From Paramoeba atlantica (lineage: Eukaryota; Discosea), in contig CDRNVI010000024.1 of NCBI GenBank assembly GCA_977017575.1, positions 308,368-372,367 of the forward strand: 64,000 bases of DNA, read 5' to 3'. This document shows, piece after piece, positions 21,811 to 32,177 of the stretch. Every line of letters starts with the position of its first letter. Within the stretch, counting starts at the first letter, position 1. The notes below the pieces were generated by a model. That model worked only from the letters and a program-made list of their open reading frames with translations, was not told where the DNA came from and made no database searches. The translations under genes and the position numbers were made by a program.

Positions 21811-22856
21811 CAACTGCATAGTGTCCATTGTCCAAAACGAAGATGTTACCATGGCCTTTTCTTTGATACATGTCTTAACCTTCATGTCTTAATCTTCACG
21901 CTCTTTGTGCCACGGATTTCTTAGGTTATTTCATTTGTGGGCTCCCGGCACACCGAAGTCTCATCACCAGTCACAATATATTTATATATTGTACACAATA
22001 TACATACACCGCGGTACCTGTGTATAACCACCGCGGTTCCCTTATTTAGTCTAGTACACCCCCTCTAGCTCTCCACTCTAAAAAAATACCTACAGAAACT
22101 GTCAGAGTCCGCGAGTTCCCGCCAGAAACTGCCAGCGACCTACAGCGATCTATAGGTACCGTCTACATACTCTCCATTTTCTTCGCGAAGTAAAGACACC
22201 TTTTCTGAAAAACATGCTTCACTGAAGCCTGACAAACTCAGCATGGGGAAGCATGGTCGGGACCTCATCGCGGTCTTCCCTGGCACTACCATTTTGCAGA
22301 TGATATTTACTCAGACTTACATTTTGTACAACGTACTCAAACGACAGAAATACCGTATCTGCAAAAATTAATTTTACCAAGTTGGCAAACTTTTTGGGGG
22401 CAGTGCAAAAATTAGTAAATTTTTAATTAGTAAAACTTTTTTATTATTTTACAATAAAAGTTTTAATAATTTTTGCGAGCACTGTATCTTTCGTCGAAAA
22501 TGAACGCCGTACTCACTGACAAACGTTTGCTTCCTATCTACGAATCATGATTCTCATTGTTCTCAGAACACCGAGAATTTTATTCTGAATATAACTGTGC
22601 ACAACTCTTAAAATTTTACTACTGATTTTTTAAGAAAAGATTCTGAAAATATTCTCTGTAAACTAGTATGCTACTTATCCTCTCGTGACCCAGAGGTTTC
22701 ATCAAAAAGAGGATAAGTAGCGTACTAGGATATCTAAGGGGGGGGGGGGGGGTACTTTCATTATTGTGAGCTTTTCAAGATCCACCAACAATCAGCTAAT
22801 ACAGGAAATTGCATAGCGAAGCCTAGCGTAGTGCCACGTTAAAATATTTCATTGGT

Positions 22857-23099
22857 TTAAAATGAGGAATTCGATATTCTTCGCAACTGATCCCTCCGAC
22901 AGCAAAGATTGTCATGTATGACATGAAGCGCCGCATTCCAATTTTTCTCGTAGGTGGCTAAATCATTCTCGTCTAATGGTTTATGTACAGTCGCATCACA
23001 CAATTTTTTAAATATTTCAATGGCGTCTGCAATATCTCTTGCTGCTCCCCATCCAGCGTTGAACTCTGATAGCCCCACAATTTTAGGATCTCTTTCCAT
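22857..23099 (-). CDS. small hypothetical protein, 80 residues
   Basis: ATG start, soluble, mixed alpha-helical sequence (ARDIADAIEIFKKLCDATV, DENDLATYEKNWNAALHVI). It lies between pogo-like copy B and the Merlin element and has the same strand as all host genes. Codon use and amino acid balance look ordinary, unlike the AT-rich transposon shadows around it. No family recognised. It could be a true small gene or the last exon of a broken one. Confidence 0.45.
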   Translation of the reverse strand: MERDPKIVGLSEFNAGWGAARDIADAIEIFKKLCDATVHKPLDENDLATYEKNWNAALHVIHDNLCCRRDQLRRISNSSF

Positions 23100-23219
23100 T
23101 GCTTATACAAATCGCAACATAAATTTTGAATCAAGTGTATAACTTTAGCTAAAATTCCTATTTATAATGGTCATCGAAAATTTGATGCATATCAAAGGAA
23201 TTTCCAATGAAAGTTGGGA

Positions 23220-24819
23220 GTGTGTTATCAGGATATGTTATTCAGGATATGGTGGTAAAACTCAAGCCTACATCCGCTGAAACAATTAGTACAGTTCTGC
23301 GGCGACGTAAATTCACACCAAATCAGATTTCTAACTTGAAGGTCACAGATTGTCGACGGAGTCGCAATCCCGAAATACCGGTCTAAACTTAATTACGCCC
23401 AAACTTAATTAAGCCCAAAATCTGTCTTTGGCCGCAAAAGTACAGTCCGCGTCATATTGATCCCCCCTCCGGAAATTCGATTTTGCTCTTCTATGCAGCA
23501 TTCGAGAGATCTTGTTCCCATGGCAAAGTATTTTGCCGCAATAAAACGTAACGAGGGGGGGTGCCACCTGGAGAGAAGCCCAAAGTTAGGAAAAAACAGA
23601 AAAAGTTAGGAAAATGACAAAAAATTAATGATATCAAGTGTGATCGCCGCTTAGCTACAAAGCGTCTTTTTGGGGAATTCGTATTTTTTATGTAACTAAA
23701 GGTGTTTTTAAGGGATTCAGACGACAATACGTGCCGTTTCGGCCTCTTCGGGGTGCTGCAAGAGGAAAAAGTCATGAAAAAATAAGCAATTTTTAAATCT
23801 ATTCAAAATTTTGGTAAAAAAACGTGCAATTTTCCACTTTTTCGAAGCGTCTGGCTAAAAGGTAAAAACAGTGGTAAAAACACTACTTTCCTATGGGAAC
23901 GATATCTCTCGAATGCTGCATAGATGAGAAAAATCGAATAGGAAAACTAAGATTTCCTGGGAGGGGGGGTCAGTATGACGCGGACTGCATGTTACAAGGC
24001 AGCGCACAAGGTGCCCTACACTATGCACATCACTGGCGAGAAGTGGAGGTGTACTAAAAGGTGCAAGGGAATGTACGCCACTTGGGACCACTCATACCAG
24101 GAAGGGCACAACGGAGCACATAGCAAACTATAAAGTACATAATCTTGTACGCTCGTGGTGGACGACACGTTGATTCGGCAGCGGAGATAGGGCTTAGTAA
24201 GCAGAGCATCGTATCCTTAAGTCAATGGATGGATGGCATGATGGTCACAGCTCACGTTCGCCGGCGTATCAGGAATCGAGGCAGTGTTGATTCCATGCTA
24301 TGTGACAAGACGTTTTTTTCTGTGCGGAAACGTCACCGAGGTTCCCACGGTGCAAAACGTGTGCGAGATGATGGTACAGAAGTTGCACAGACCATTGCTG
24401 TGACTACTCGAACGTACAAATTATCTCAAATATTCATGGAAGTAGTACCTGATCGCAAGGCGAGCACTTTGATTCCTCGCATTGAAGATCTGGCGTGCGG
24501 GGGGAGGACTAGAATTTGGACCGATGGGGCGCGGCACAATATCCGCCTTGGTGAACGTTATAAGTGGAACAGTGTAAATCACCTCCGTCAATGGGTCACG
24601 GCAGAGGGTGTTCACAAGAACACCGTAGAGTGTGCGAATTCTGTGGCGAAAAAGCGCCTGAATCGAAAAGGAAATGTGTTTGGAAGAAAAGTGAGAAGGG
24701 CAGATCGTGTGCAAGCCAATGCTGAAAAATGCAACGGCAGTCTACGATGCAATGGCGGCGATGTGATGCTGCGCATCTTAGAGAATCTGCAAGATCATTG
24801 TCGTTGTATTCATTTGTAA
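23220..24819 (+). pseudogene. Merlin (IS1016/ISXO2-type) transposase, interrupted
   Basis: The frame 24145-24819 has the Merlin pattern: CDKTFFSVRKRHRGSHG (first Asp; the Glu usual after it is Lys), QIFMEVVPDRKASTL, IWTDGARHN (second Asp) and HKNTVECANS (final Glu). Upstream a zinc-ribbon-like part (KWRCTKRCKGMYA, about 24040-24070) is split from the catalytic part by stops. Still further upstream, before the MITE at 23443-23987, the frame around 23280-23440 may hold the N-terminus. Dead, but the catalytic acids are retained. Confidence 0.75.
23443..23987. mobile_element. 545-base MITE with CAGTCCGCG ends
   Basis: Inverted ends CAGTCCGCGTCATATTGATC and, reversed, CAGTCCGCGTCATACTGACC, each followed by a C tract. 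Inner arms also match (GCATTCGAGAGATCTTGTTC against its inverse near 23890-23920). TA stands on the left flank, CA on the right. No coding capacity. It sits inside the Merlin gene. Confidence 0.8.
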
Positions 24820-24833
24820 GTCTTGTGTACGTA

Positions 24834-25551
24834 CTGTCATACCCCCCCACTTTATACTTCCGCCGGTTTCGGTACTTTTGGAAGTAGAAAGGGGGGGGTC
24901 TCACTTTCGGAAGTATAAAGGGGGGGTCTGATTTTTTGAAAAATCCACAAAACAAATGTTTTGAAAAGGGGGCAAAAAAAAAGAATGCGCCGCTTCGCGG
25001 CGCTGGTTTTCTATTATTCTAGATAAAAATCAATCATCTAATCTCCAAACATGCAGGGCATAATAACCCCATCGCGCTTGCGACCACGATAGATTTATTT
25101 TTTTCTGGAAAAAACCGACACCATTCTTCCGGACGGAGCGGATGGTTCGAGATCAGACGCCGTACATCTCGCTGATTTGTTGAGCACTGCTACTCGAATG
25201 ACACACATTCAACTTCTCCTACATTGTTGGGTTCTTTCCTCCTTGGGGTGAGCCGATGGACACTGGTAACGTCGCAGGCTCCGCGCTTGAAACTATTATT
25301 TCGTTGGGAGTCCCAACGCGATGAAGAGGGGTATAATGCTTAACTGACTGTGAGTAATGGCATGGGAACAAATTTATATCTAGGAATACCTCTACACACA
25401 TCTCTAACTTTTAATACAAAAACATGTGGAAAATGGTTTTAAAAAAAATTGACCGGAAGTATAAATGGGGGGGTGCTGATTTTTAGTCGGGATGAAAACG
25501 AAAGTATAAAGGGGGGGTTCACCCCCCTGAAGTATAAAGGGGGGGTGACAG
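24834..25551. mobile_element. C-tract element with TTATACTTC repeats
   Basis: Ends CTGTCATACCCCCCC (left) and GGGGGGGTGACAG (right), TA on both sides. Each end carries two to three inverted subrepeats of the type CCCCCCCTTTATACTTC. Inside is the hairpin GCGCCGCTTCGCGGCGC, also seen near 12625. The rest, including about 25020-25430, encodes nothing I recognise. Probably non-autonomous. Confidence 0.7.
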
Positions 25552-25555
25552 TATT

Positions 25556-26036
25556 TATGCTGGAATCTAGAAGCTGAAAGTTGTTTTTTCTACTTAAAAC
25601 ATTAAAAAAATTGAAATTTTTGAAAAATGCGAATTTTGCTTTAATAAACAAATTTCTTCCATTTTGTTAACTTTACGATTCTGAAGGTGGTGCTTGAGGT
25701 TTCGTCTTTGCAAACGGTGAACAAGCGTAAGCGTCACAAGGATCCCGAAATCATAAAAGAATGACAGAGTATGCACATTTGCTATTGGAATGAATGGATT
25801 TTATTAAAAAATATTTTTTATCCCACATATTTTCAGCGATCTTTCTTCTTCTTCGAAAGAAATCTTTCTTCTTCTTACGAAAGAAAAACTTACGAATTAT
25901 TCTATGCACTAGAATTCGGGAAACGCGGATTTCACTCGTCCAATACCAGTGATGATATTCCAATACCAAGGATACAATACCATAATATTCCAATACCAAG
26001 GATGATATTCGTACAGTTCATATTTGAGTTCTGTTT
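25556..26036. other. AT-rich spacer with short repeats
   Basis: Contains two CTTTCTTCTTCTT blocks with GAAAGAAA partners (25840-25890) and three to four copies of ATTCCAATACCA(AG)GAT at about 25935-26010. No gene seen. Confidence 0.45.
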
Positions 26037-26225
26037 TCACACCTCGAATTGCTCGGCTGCTATAATGTCCAGCACTGTTTCAGCGACCGAAACTGGAATA
26101 AACACACATTGCCTATCGTCCAGAACCTTTGGTTTCACATCAACTTTCAGTAATGCATGCTTGATGATTTCCAGAGCGCCTTTGTCTTCAAATCTAATGA
26201 AGAAGCCTTCTGTACTACATACCAT
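26037..26225 (-). CDS. small hypothetical protein, 62 residues
   Basis: ATG start. Compact, well mixed sequence (FFIRFEDKGALEIIKHALLK, DRQCVFIPVSVAETVLDIIA) with the feel of a folded alpha/beta domain. Shares the host strand. The bases after the ATG read GTATGTAG, a good yeast-like 5' splice site, but an intron there would leave no coding exon, so I treat it as chance. No family recognised. Confidence 0.45.
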   Translation of the reverse strand: MVCSTEGFFIRFEDKGALEIIKHALLKVDVKPKVLDDRQCVFIPVSVAETVLDIIAAEQFEV

Positions 26226-26859
26226 AAATTATAATCAGAACCTTGTAGTTCAATATTAATAAAAACATTATTTTCTTGTTCTCATTATACTGGTAGTGAG
26301 TACACATCATCTTGTAACTACCACAGCTTGAATTACCAGAGCTTTAATTACTGATTAAACTACCTGCTTAAATATTTGAGAAAATGGTTGAGCACACTAC
26401 AGAAGCCTTGTACACTGTACATATTATCAGGAATGATAGTCAGCCTACATTCGTATATCTAAACCGCTTTGTATAATTGCCATCATGATGTCAAGTAGTG
26501 CGATCATACGGCAGGATTAGGAAAAGGTCGTTCTCGCATGGGTAATTCGGCCGAAAACTTGGAAAACGTCACCCTGGGAGAGCAAGGTGGTACTGCATCA
26601 ACAACAACAGGTGGAAACAAAGATCTCTTTTTTCGCAAGGGAGGAACTTTTTTCGCAAGGGTGGAACTTTTTCCGCAAGGGAGTGTAGATAAACGTTTCT
26701 AACACACCATAAAATTGTAGTCGTGAACTCCGAAAATTGTGTCGTTACTGGTACGTGATTAAATGCTCACGTATCTTGTAAAACTGAACAACATACCGTC
26801 ACATGACCAGTTAGCATAGTATACACATGCTTTCCACTAACCGAGCGCAAATCAAAGAG
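26226..26859. other. spacer with a threefold 18-base repeat
   Basis: At 26628-26682 the unit TTTTTTCGCAAGGGAGGAAC occurs three times with small changes. Otherwise AT-rich without an open frame. It lies downstream of the RING protein gene and probably contains its 3' UTR. Confidence 0.45.
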
Positions 26860-28758
26860 TCAACCAGAACCGGTACAACGATGCACGCACAGAACAAAAG
26901 TACACGACGTTTCAGGTGCACGATAATCATTTACCAACATAACATAATAACATAAAGGTGTTGGAATCTCTTTTAACATTTTTCCGTTTCGATTTTCTTT
27001 GGTATCGGTTTCATCAGTCGTAGATATCTGATTCAACTGTGCGCAATATGTTCTTTCCTCGGTCAGAAACTCACTCGCGTTAACCCGTATAAGACTCTCA
27101 CAATTGTTTTTCCATGCAACCCGGGCTCTCTGCGCGTAGACGCCCTGGATCTCTTCAATGTGCACAACTGAACGACACAGAGGACAGCGAAACTCATCAG
27201 ACAGCTGATGTGTAGACGTAAGTTCCGAACGACGGACTTTCTGCAAACAACCCTCGTGAAAGTAATGTTTACAAGGCGTGACGACAGCGCTTAGTTTGCC
27301 ACCCGCTCCATCGCTCAGTGGCTCGGTGCACAAACAGCATTCCTCAACCGATGTGGGCGATTCTGCATAGTCAACGTGATAGAGAGAACACACCACATCC
27401 CAAGCCATACGAGGGTCGGGAAGGGGAATAATGCTGTACTGCCCTATCACAGAAAACCCTTGATCAGATGCAGTGTTCTCCGTGCGAGAACTCGATCTCG
27501 TCCTATGCGATTCCAATCTCATTGGTCCGGTTTCGTCGGAAGACATGCTGCTTCCTTCAGACTGGTTATTCGACGGTGCGTCATCCTCCATGGTGACCAC
27601 AATTGTATCTTCCGAACTGGAGGATTCCTCTGTTTCCCAATCCTCGGAGTCACCTTGCGGCGCGGAAGCGTCGCTCGTAGGCTCTTCGCATTGGGGTTCC
27701 TCGCGCTTGTTTGCTCCACGGATGCGCTCTTCTTCTGTACCTTTAGAGGGGCTTAACTCAAGTTTCTTTTTAGTTCTCTTCTCCATTTCGATTTCTTTTT
27801 CCAGACGCTGTGTCTGTACCTTTTCATTTAGCGCTGCCCGATCCCGACAATGGTCTATTAAATGATGAAACAGAAAGTCGGGTACAACAATAATTTTCTT
27901 CCCCACGGGAAAGATCTCAAACTCCATCACATCCTCCATCCATGACGTACCCAACTTATTGCTACACAGTCGAATGTTATGCCCAATATCCCCACACGGG
28001 TAGTACACATCCTCTGATGAGGCCACGAACTCCGCTACAGGATCCGACGAACGTTCTGTCCCCTCTACCTGTGCTTCCTCTACGGGTTTTCTCCCCCTCT
28101 CCCCCTCCCTCCCTGCCCTCGACGGGCGTCTCACCACCCACCTCTCCTCCCCGTCTGCACGAACGATTTCCTCCATCTCCTCTTTCGAGAGTTCCAACAG
28201 AATCGCGGGGTCGTCTCCGACCCAGCTCAGAAAGTGCCGCCAGTGTCGTCGCCAGTGCGTCGTGGCACACCCGAGGCAGAGGTCGAACCCACTGAAGCCG
28301 ACATCGAAGCTCGTCGCGTCGCGCTCCCCGGCGTCATCCACGCACTGGTACCCCAGCACGAGCTTGTGGTCGCACTGGTCACAGATGAGATCCGCGTTGG
28401 GGACCGGCAGCGGGTTGAAGAAGCGAAGCACAATCAGGCCGTACCGCGGGTGGTGGTAGTACATGAGCTCGTGGCAGATGACGTTGTTGGGGAGCGGCAG
28501 GGGGTGGGTGGGCCACAGCGCTTTGCGTCGCACGGAGCGCAGTAGGGTGCGGGCGGCCTCGTGGGCGGAGAGCATGGTGCCGAGGTCGTGGTGCTCGGTG
28601 TCCGCGACACGGCTGATCATGTCGCACATTTCGAGATCCGCGGCACGGGAGGGTTCCGGGAGGTCCGCGAGGAGAACTCGGATTTGGGCGAGGGTGGCGA
28701 GGAGGCGTTCACGAGAGCGCTCGGGGCCCATGTTGAGAACGCGGTTGAAGAGGTTCAT
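26860..28758 (-). CDS. RING-H2 protein with an upstream zinc-finger-like domain
   Basis: Likely an E3 ubiquitin ligase. Of 632 residues, about 126-164 form a ZZ-like cysteine cluster (CDQC...GYQC...CLGC). A long acidic, Ser/Glu-rich linker follows (about 200-430). Residues 474-528 are a RING-H2: CCLC, C496-x-H498-x2-H501-x2-C504 and the closing CPLC. The N-terminal 100 residues are Leu/Arg-rich helices. The first third of the gene is markedly GC-rich, unlike its 3' end. ATG at 28758. A partner or substrate cannot be deduced. Confidence 0.85.
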   Translation of the reverse strand: MNLFNRVLNMGPERSRERLLATLAQIRVLLADLPEPSRAADLEMCDMISRVADTEHHDLGTMLSAHEAARTLLRSVRRKALWPTHPLPLPNNVICHELMYYHHPRYGLIVLRFFNPLPVPNADLICDQCDHKLVLGYQCVDDAGERDATSFDVGFSGFDLCLGCATTHWRRHWRHFLSWVGDDPAILLELSKEEMEEIVRADGEERWVVRRPSRAGREGERGRKPVEEAQVEGTERSSDPVAEFVASSEDVYYPCGDIGHNIRLCSNKLGTSWMEDVMEFEIFPVGKKIIVVPDFLFHHLIDHCRDRAALNEKVQTQRLEKEIEMEKRTKKKLELSPSKGTEEERIRGANKREEPQCEEPTSDASAPQGDSEDWETEESSSSEDTIVVTMEDDAPSNNQSEGSSMSSDETGPMRLESHRTRSSSRTENTASDQGFSVIGQYSIIPLPDPRMAWDVVCSLYHVDYAESPTSVEECCLCTEPLSDGAGGKLSAVVTPCKHYFHEGCLQKVRRSELTSTHQLSDEFRCPLCRSVVHIEEIQGVYAQRARVAWKNNCESLIRVNASEFLTEERTYCAQLNQISTTDETDTKENRNGKMLKEIPTPLCYYVMLVNDYRAPETSCTFVLCVHRCTGSG

Positions 28759-29043
28759 GGGGGAATGTAGACAAAGGAAAGAAAGTTTATGTCGAATGGT
28801 TGATATCCATGTTTTTTAGTGATATCATATACAGGACAAAATCACAATATTGGAGAATTTAATGTGCAATCGCGAAAGCATACGACACATAAAGGATCCA
28901 TTTTTGTATTAGCTCAGCTCAAGCAAAGAAGTAGAAAGTTTTAACTAATGATCTCTTAACGGGAAATTAACTTGTAATTTTGACGTAAATTAAAATGTTT
29001 TTCCACAATTACGGACAACAATGGAATATTCAGTTCGTTAATA
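28759..29043. other. AT-rich intergenic spacer
   Basis: Between CCT3 and the RING gene; no gene, repeat or RNA recognised. Confidence 0.5.
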
Positions 29044-30690
29044 CTACGCTTCGTCAACAGGCGCCGAGGGACCTGAGGATTTGCTCTCCTTTCCCTTTAT
29101 GCCAGAAACGACATCATCAATGCGTAGCATAATACAGGCCGCTTCAACCGCTGTCTTCAAGCACTGAAGTTTCACGACCAAGGGCTCAATCACTTTCAAC
29201 TCTCGTACATCCGAAACCTCTCCGGTAACACCGTCCACTCCCCAAGTGGCGCCCCTACCTGGAGTAGCATGCTTGGCGCGAACTTCAGTGAGTGTTCGTA
29301 TGGTGTTTGCACCACAGTTCTGAATTAGCGTTCGCGGAATCACTTCCAGCGCTTTCGCAACGGCTTGGTAGGCAAGTTGTTCTTCCCCCGCAATGGATTT
29401 CGACTTTTCCATCAGCCGTGAGGAGAGCTCTAACTCCAATGCGCCCGCACCAAACACAACATGGGGAGTCACGAATACATTACGTGCCACACAAAGCGCA
29501 TCGCGTAGATTTCGCTCCGTCTCGTTAAGCACATCCTTGGATGCGCCTCGTAGCACAATACTGCACGCCTTCGGGTTTTCACATTTCTCAAAGTAGGAGA
29601 AGTACTCATCACCGATTTTTCGCACCTCGAAGAGACCGCACTGGGTGCCGACGGCCTCGTCAGTGAGATCCTCTACGGAGCTTACAATTGTAGCCCCGCA
29701 GGCACGTGCCAGGCGGTTGTTATCTGTCTTTCGTAGTCGACGGATCACGGAAACGCCAGCCCGGGCAAGGAAATGAGCTGCCAAATCTGACACTCCCTTT
29801 TCTGTGATGACAATGGATGGTTCATATGCCGCCAGTTTAGAGCACAATCCGCGGATAAAGTCTTCTTCCTGTCGGATTAGCAGTTCAAAATCCGTGTCTT
29901 TGGTTATTTCAACGTTGAAACTTGTCTCAGGCTTCTTGTACTCCAGAGGACAGTCCAGCAGCAGGATGCGTGGGTTCACTATGCGACGACTCATTTTCGG
30001 GTGCACCACATCCTTGTTGAACATCACTCCGACAAGAACCTCACTGTCTTCTAATGAACCTCCTGGGATTTTCTCGATCTTCACATAGCGCTTTAAATCG
30101 ACTTCCAGCGATGCGGAATTTTTCTCTCCCTTCTGGATACATCGGACAGAAGTCACGGCGAGTTTCGACATAATCATATCCTGTCTGGAGGTTACCTTCG
30201 TCCCCACACAGGTACGGATTAGCTCCTGCAGCTTCGTCTCATTTTCCAAATCAATCGTCTCCGACATATCCGGCAGACGAAGAATCTCAAGCCCATCATG
30301 TAGAGCGCGATAAAAGCCTCGGACAATTGTTAGGGGGTGCATGCTGTCTTCCAGGAGTGCGGGACAAAGTCCTAGGAGTTCCCCTGTGAGCACAATCACA
30401 GAGGTGGTGCCATCCCCGACCTCATCATCCTGGACGCGGCTGAGTTCAATCATATGCTTCGCGGAGGGATGCACAACGTCGATTTCACGAAGAATACTAT
30501 TCCCGTCGTTGGTGAGGGTAATGCCCCCCATGGGGTCGAGGACCATTTTCAGCATCGCACAGGGACCCAGAGTGGAACGAATGAGCTCACTGACGGCTTG
30601 GGCGGCCTGGATATTGTTGAGCTGCGCCTTGCGACCACTCTCACGTTGGGTGTTCGCATTGAGGACGACAACAGGCTGGGCCATAGACAT
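29044..30690 (-). CDS. CCT3: T-complex chaperonin subunit gamma
   Basis: A subunit of the cytosolic TRiC/CCT ring that folds actin, tubulin and others using ATP. 548 residues, usual length. The N-terminus (RESGRKAQLNNIQAAQAVSE), the ATP site GDGTTSV, LGPCAMLKM and DPMGGITLTNDGN match the gamma type rather than other CCT subunits. Complete, with ATG at 30690 followed by a second Met two codons on. Neighbours on both sides share the strand. Confidence 0.96.
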   Translation of the reverse strand: MSMAQPVVVLNANTQRESGRKAQLNNIQAAQAVSELIRSTLGPCAMLKMVLDPMGGITLTNDGNSILREIDVVHPSAKHMIELSRVQDDEVGDGTTSVIVLTGELLGLCPALLEDSMHPLTIVRGFYRALHDGLEILRLPDMSETIDLENETKLQELIRTCVGTKVTSRQDMIMSKLAVTSVRCIQKGEKNSASLEVDLKRYVKIEKIPGGSLEDSEVLVGVMFNKDVVHPKMSRRIVNPRILLLDCPLEYKKPETSFNVEITKDTDFELLIRQEEDFIRGLCSKLAAYEPSIVITEKGVSDLAAHFLARAGVSVIRRLRKTDNNRLARACGATIVSSVEDLTDEAVGTQCGLFEVRKIGDEYFSYFEKCENPKACSIVLRGASKDVLNETERNLRDALCVARNVFVTPHVVFGAGALELELSSRLMEKSKSIAGEEQLAYQAVAKALEVIPRTLIQNCGANTIRTLTEVRAKHATPGRGATWGVDGVTGEVSDVRELKVIEPLVVKLQCLKTAVEAACIMLRIDDVVSGIKGKESKSSGPSAPVDEA

Positions 30691-30818
30691 CGTTGCGAAG
30701 AATTGAAAAGGGAGATGAATACTAAATGATTAAATGTTGTAGTGAAATGATCTTAATGTGTAAAATACACATGTTATACATTAACACAACTCCCTATTAA
30801 ATAAAGTTAGGTCTTGCG

Positions 30819-32177
30819 TCACGCATTAATACCACCCAAGCAACCTCGAAGAGCGTGGGAAATGTGAAACATCGCAATAGCACCGGCCACGCATGCGGGC
30901 AAACCTCTTCCCTTGGCGAATATTTGTTCTTTGTACTTGTCACTGACTATTTGCACAATAAATCGCGCGTGAGGAATTAATGTCTCTGAGGGATATAGGT
31001 TTTCTTGGCAAAGCACCAACAGAATATCTTTTTCAGAACGACGGTTGGCTAAATACGAGAGAAGTGTTTGAGTATCATCAAGAAATATACAGGGTAATTG
31101 TGCTTTGTCCCAGGCATCCTTCCTAACGTCATTGTCCAACAATGAAAAATTCTGCGAAGGGGTGTAAGTTGGTAGCAAAACCAAAATTTCATGTTTCTTT
31201 AGGATATCCTCAATGATAGTAGCATCGTCTAGAAATACAGAATCAACGAAGAAATAAGATCCTACGGCGCCTTGTCGATTAATTTTACGTTTGCCAGAGT
31301 AGTAGACTGTTTTGATACCAAAGGCGTTGGCATTACGGATGCTTCCTCCGAGAGTTCTAAAATCTATAGTATTTTCGTAATAGATGGAAAAATTTCCTAA
31401 TCGATTTTTCTTTGCATATTTAAGCACGTCTGTATTCGGACGTTGATAAAGAGATGGTCGAACGGGGCGCAAATCTCCGTTTCGTTCCGGCCGTTTTTCA
31501 GCAAAGTCGTCGCACATGAAATTTTGCGTCGCAGAAGTATTCCCTATTATTAAGCGGCTTCGGGATACGTTGTGTGAAATGTGCAGGCAATGCAACGCGA
31601 TGGCTAACGCCGTGACGACGTTCAGTGAGGAAATGGTTCCCTGTTGAGGAATGTAAACGGTGTCATCAGAGCTAGAAATGGTAGCTGAACTCACACCGGC
31701 ATTCTCATCGCCAATTACCAGCGAACAGAGTGGAGGCCAGGCATAGCGCAGTATATTTTGAGCTCCCTCAATGTAGTTCTCAAGGGCAACTTTTTTCCCA
31801 GCAAGCACATTGATCTCGTTATGTTCGTTGAATTTTTTGCATATCGTCCTCTCGGTTTCTACCATTCCATCTGTGCCAAATCTTGCAATCACTGAAGGTT
31901 CCGCAGAATCCGAGTTGCTCGGCTTATGATGCCACAGTCCTTGGACATCGGAAAATCCGTTTCTTAAACTCGAAAAGACGGGTGGAGCAGTTTGAAAAAA
32001 GAGACACACGCGTATGAAATTCGTGTGGTTGAGCGCCGTGCGGCAGCCCTGAGCGATCGGAGTGCAAAAAAGGCCTTGCTTCTCGGGCCATGCTAGATTT
32101 CTCGACCAGGCGGTAACACTCTGAACGAACGGATTTTTAGCCTTCAGTGTTCTTAGTATCTCTCGGAGATAGGAAGT
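30819..32177 (-). CDS. double SpoU-type RNA ribose methyltransferase, start uncertain
   Basis: A SPOUT-fold 2'-O-methyltransferase for tRNA or rRNA. An N-terminal SpoU half shows motifs 2 and 3 (LCSLVIGDENAGVSS, YIPQQGTISSLNVVTALAIA). A second half begins with motif 1-like sequence (NTIDFRTLGGSIRNANAFGI) and ends in a degenerate motif 2/3 region. Thus two SpoU units appear fused, the second likely weakened. From 32009 the frame begins with GTG, but it is open upstream to 32177 with coding-like sequence (NPFVQSVTAW, EKQGLFCTPIAQG). The only upstream in-frame ATG, at 32195, is followed five codons later by TAA. First ATG inside lies near residue 49 after GTG. Confidence 0.75.
   Translation of the reverse strand, partial: TSYLREILRTLKAKNPFVQSVTAWSRNLAWPEKQGLFCTPIAQGCRTALNHTNFIRVCLFFQTAPPVFSSLRNGFSDVQGLWHHKPSNSDSAEPSVIARFGTDGMVETERTICKKFNEHNEINVLAGKKVALENYIEGAQNILRYAWPPLCSLVIGDENAGVSSATISSSDDTVYIPQQGTISSLNVVTALAIALHCLHISHNVSRSRLIIGNTSATQNFMCDDFAEKRPERNGDLRPVRPSLYQRPNTDVLKYAKKNRLGNFSIYYENTIDFRTLGGSIRNANAFGIKTVYYSGKRKINRQGAVGSYFFVDSVFLDDATIIEDILKKHEILVLLPTYTPSQNFSLLDNDVRKDAWDKAQLPCIFLDDTQTLLSYLANRRSEKDILLVLCQENLYPSETLIPHARFIVQIVSDKYKEQIFAKGRGLPACVAGAIAMFHISHALRGCLGGINA

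Larger units (their letters stand above)
20645..22754 (-). mobile_element. decayed pogo-like transposon, copy B, inverted to copy A
   Basis: Left end CCGTTACCCCCCCTTAGATA; the right end has GATATCTAAGG followed by a 15-base G run (terminal bases partly lost). The transposase remnant reads on the minus strand (FLPRTTYLGTSFVSTAP, GSGWITGASFFQ in shifted frames). It carries two extra tracts of the decamer ATGGCACTGG (about 21172-21218 and 21756-21810). Together with copy A and R1 it makes a 4.7-kb imperfect inverted structure. Confidence 0.7.

Noticed and set aside
26216-26225. GTATGT splice donor right after an ATG
   Set aside because: Reading through gives the only sensible protein; no acceptor restores a frame.
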